DNA of 64,000 nt, from positions 10,292,001 through 10,356,000 of the forward strand of contig NZ_CP034539.1 in NCBI RefSeq assembly GCF_003963535.1, read 5' to 3'. Every line of letters begins with the position of its first letter. Within the stretch, counting starts at the first letter, position 1. The stretch is from Streptomyces cyaneochromogenes (GTDB lineage: Bacteria > Actinomycetota > Actinomycetes > Streptomycetales > Streptomycetaceae). The notes beneath the pieces were generated by a model. The model worked only from the letters and a program-made list of their open reading frames with translations. It was not told the origin of the DNA and did not search any database. Below, in pieces: positions 63,575 through 64,000 of this stretch. Both the position numbers and the translations under genes were made by a program.

Positions 63575-64000
63575 TAGTGCTTCGTTAGGTCTATGCGTTT
63601 GTGCTGATCAAGAGCATGTTGGAAGTGTGGACACGCATGAAGTGAACCGATTACGGGCCGCGTTGGCGCTGTTCGTGGCCGATGTGTTCGCCTCGGTGCC
63701 GCGCAAGGATCAGCGGGCCAAGGGCGAGTGCTATCTGCGGGGGTTGATGCTGGACGGCCGGCGCAAGTCGATCCAGCCGATGGCCCAGCGGCTGCCGGAC
63801 GGGAACATGCAGGCCCTGCAGCAGTTCGTCAACCAGTCGCCATGGCAGTGGACGCCGGTGCGGCGGCGGATCGCCGAGCGGCTGGTCGAGGTGGTCAAGC
63901 CCGATGTGTGGGTCATCGACGACGTGTCGTTTCCCAAGTACGGGCGGGCCTCGGTCGGGGTAGCCCGGCAGTACTGCGGAGCGTTGGGCAAACGGGCCAA
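63575..64000 (+). mobile_element. IS701-family element, copy B, inverted and cut by the window
   Basis: Starts with TAGTGCTTCGTTAGGT directly after CTAG (63571-63574) and matches the inverted copy A base for base over the stretch compared. The transposase start is at the same 52-base offset from the end as in copy A. Confidence 0.88.
63627..64000 (+). CDS. IS701-family transposase, N-terminal part
   Basis: First 124 codons of a transposase identical in sequence to copy A (GTG start, VDTHEVNRLRAALALFVADV, then VWVIDDVSFPKYGRASVGVA). Runs off the right edge. Two identical copies imply recent transposition. Confidence 0.88.
   Translation, partial: MDTHEVNRLRAALALFVADVFASVPRKDQRAKGECYLRGLMLDGRRKSIQPMAQRLPDGNMQALQQFVNQSPWQWTPVRRRIAERLVEVVKPDVWVIDDVSFPKYGRASVGVARQYCGALGKRA

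Noticed and set aside
60418..64000. A proven composite transposon
   Set aside because: The right flank of copy B lies outside the window, so outer target duplications cannot be compared; reported only as an island with two readings.
1..64000. CRISPR array, rRNA, phage or biosynthetic gene cluster
   Set aside because: No regularly spaced repeats, rRNA motifs, phage structural genes, or PKS/NRPS/terpene core enzymes were seen.

Overview
This 64 kb window of high-GC DNA comes from an actinomycete, almost certainly a Streptomyces. The support is codon bias, frequent GTG starts, many ATGA stop/start overlaps, a PAS-GAF-SpoIIE-HATPase switch protein, LLM flavoproteins, and WYL, HxlR and MmyB-type XRE regulators. 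There is no ribosomal operon, housekeeping cluster or CRISPR array. Single accessory genes interleaved with intact, nested and decayed insertion sequences look like a chromosome arm or large plasmid under heavy IS turnover; that location is inference.

Layout: 1-2.5 kb, aldehyde dehydrogenase (cut by the window edge) and an MFS exporter divergent from a MarR regulator, with two matching operators between. 2.5-3.65 kb, IS fragments. 3.7-7.6 kb, an RCC1-repeat protein, a vanadium haloperoxidase-type phosphatase and an LLM flavoprotein. 8.0-13.2 kb, a decaying acyl-CoA catabolic operon (SDR, enoyl-CoA hydratase, acyl-CoA dehydrogenase, SDR, broken phosphotransferase, broken thiolase) behind a dead TetR gene and a surviving palindromic operator over a promoter. 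13.5-15.97 kb, an 806-residue SpoIIE-type phosphatase/anti-sigma protein. 16-20.6 kb, a DUF485-symporter pair, a catalase-fold protein, an unknown protein and a GNAT. 20.7-27.9 kb, a PLP enzyme, an OLD-type TOPRIM protein, two DinB proteins, a FAD monooxygenase broken by an IS605-type remnant, a PfkB kinase and an alpha/beta hydrolase.

28.2-33.5 kb, a 902-residue membrane protein of unknown role, an unknown cytosolic protein, and an XRE regulator divergent from an SDR. 33.6-38.2 kb, a frameshifting IS5 element, a DUF2785 protein, an IS5 element abutting an IS4 element, and a degenerate tRNA-like sequence. 38.4-45 kb, a second LLM protein, a two-component system, an IS481 remnant, a VOC/WYL pair and a broken membrane protein beside a possible sigma-factor remnant. 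45.3-49.6 kb, a SEL1/TPR repeat protein and a Ser/Thr kinase with an extracytoplasmic domain.

49.9-57.8 kb, SMI1/KNR4 and DUF6980-type proteins, a GNAT, an IS inserted into an older IS5 copy, an imine reductase divergent from HxlR, a VOC protein and a secreted lipase. 58-64 kb, an IS701 pseudogene, a DsbA-like lipoprotein, and a nitroreductase plus IS5 transposase bracketed by two inverted IS701 copies (the second runs off the window).

No single multi-gene system stands out as clearly novel. The best leads are the orphaned TetR operator, the 902-residue membrane protein, the stand-alone TOPRIM protein, the hydrolase with a threonine nucleophile elbow, and the CTAG-targeted IS pile-ups.
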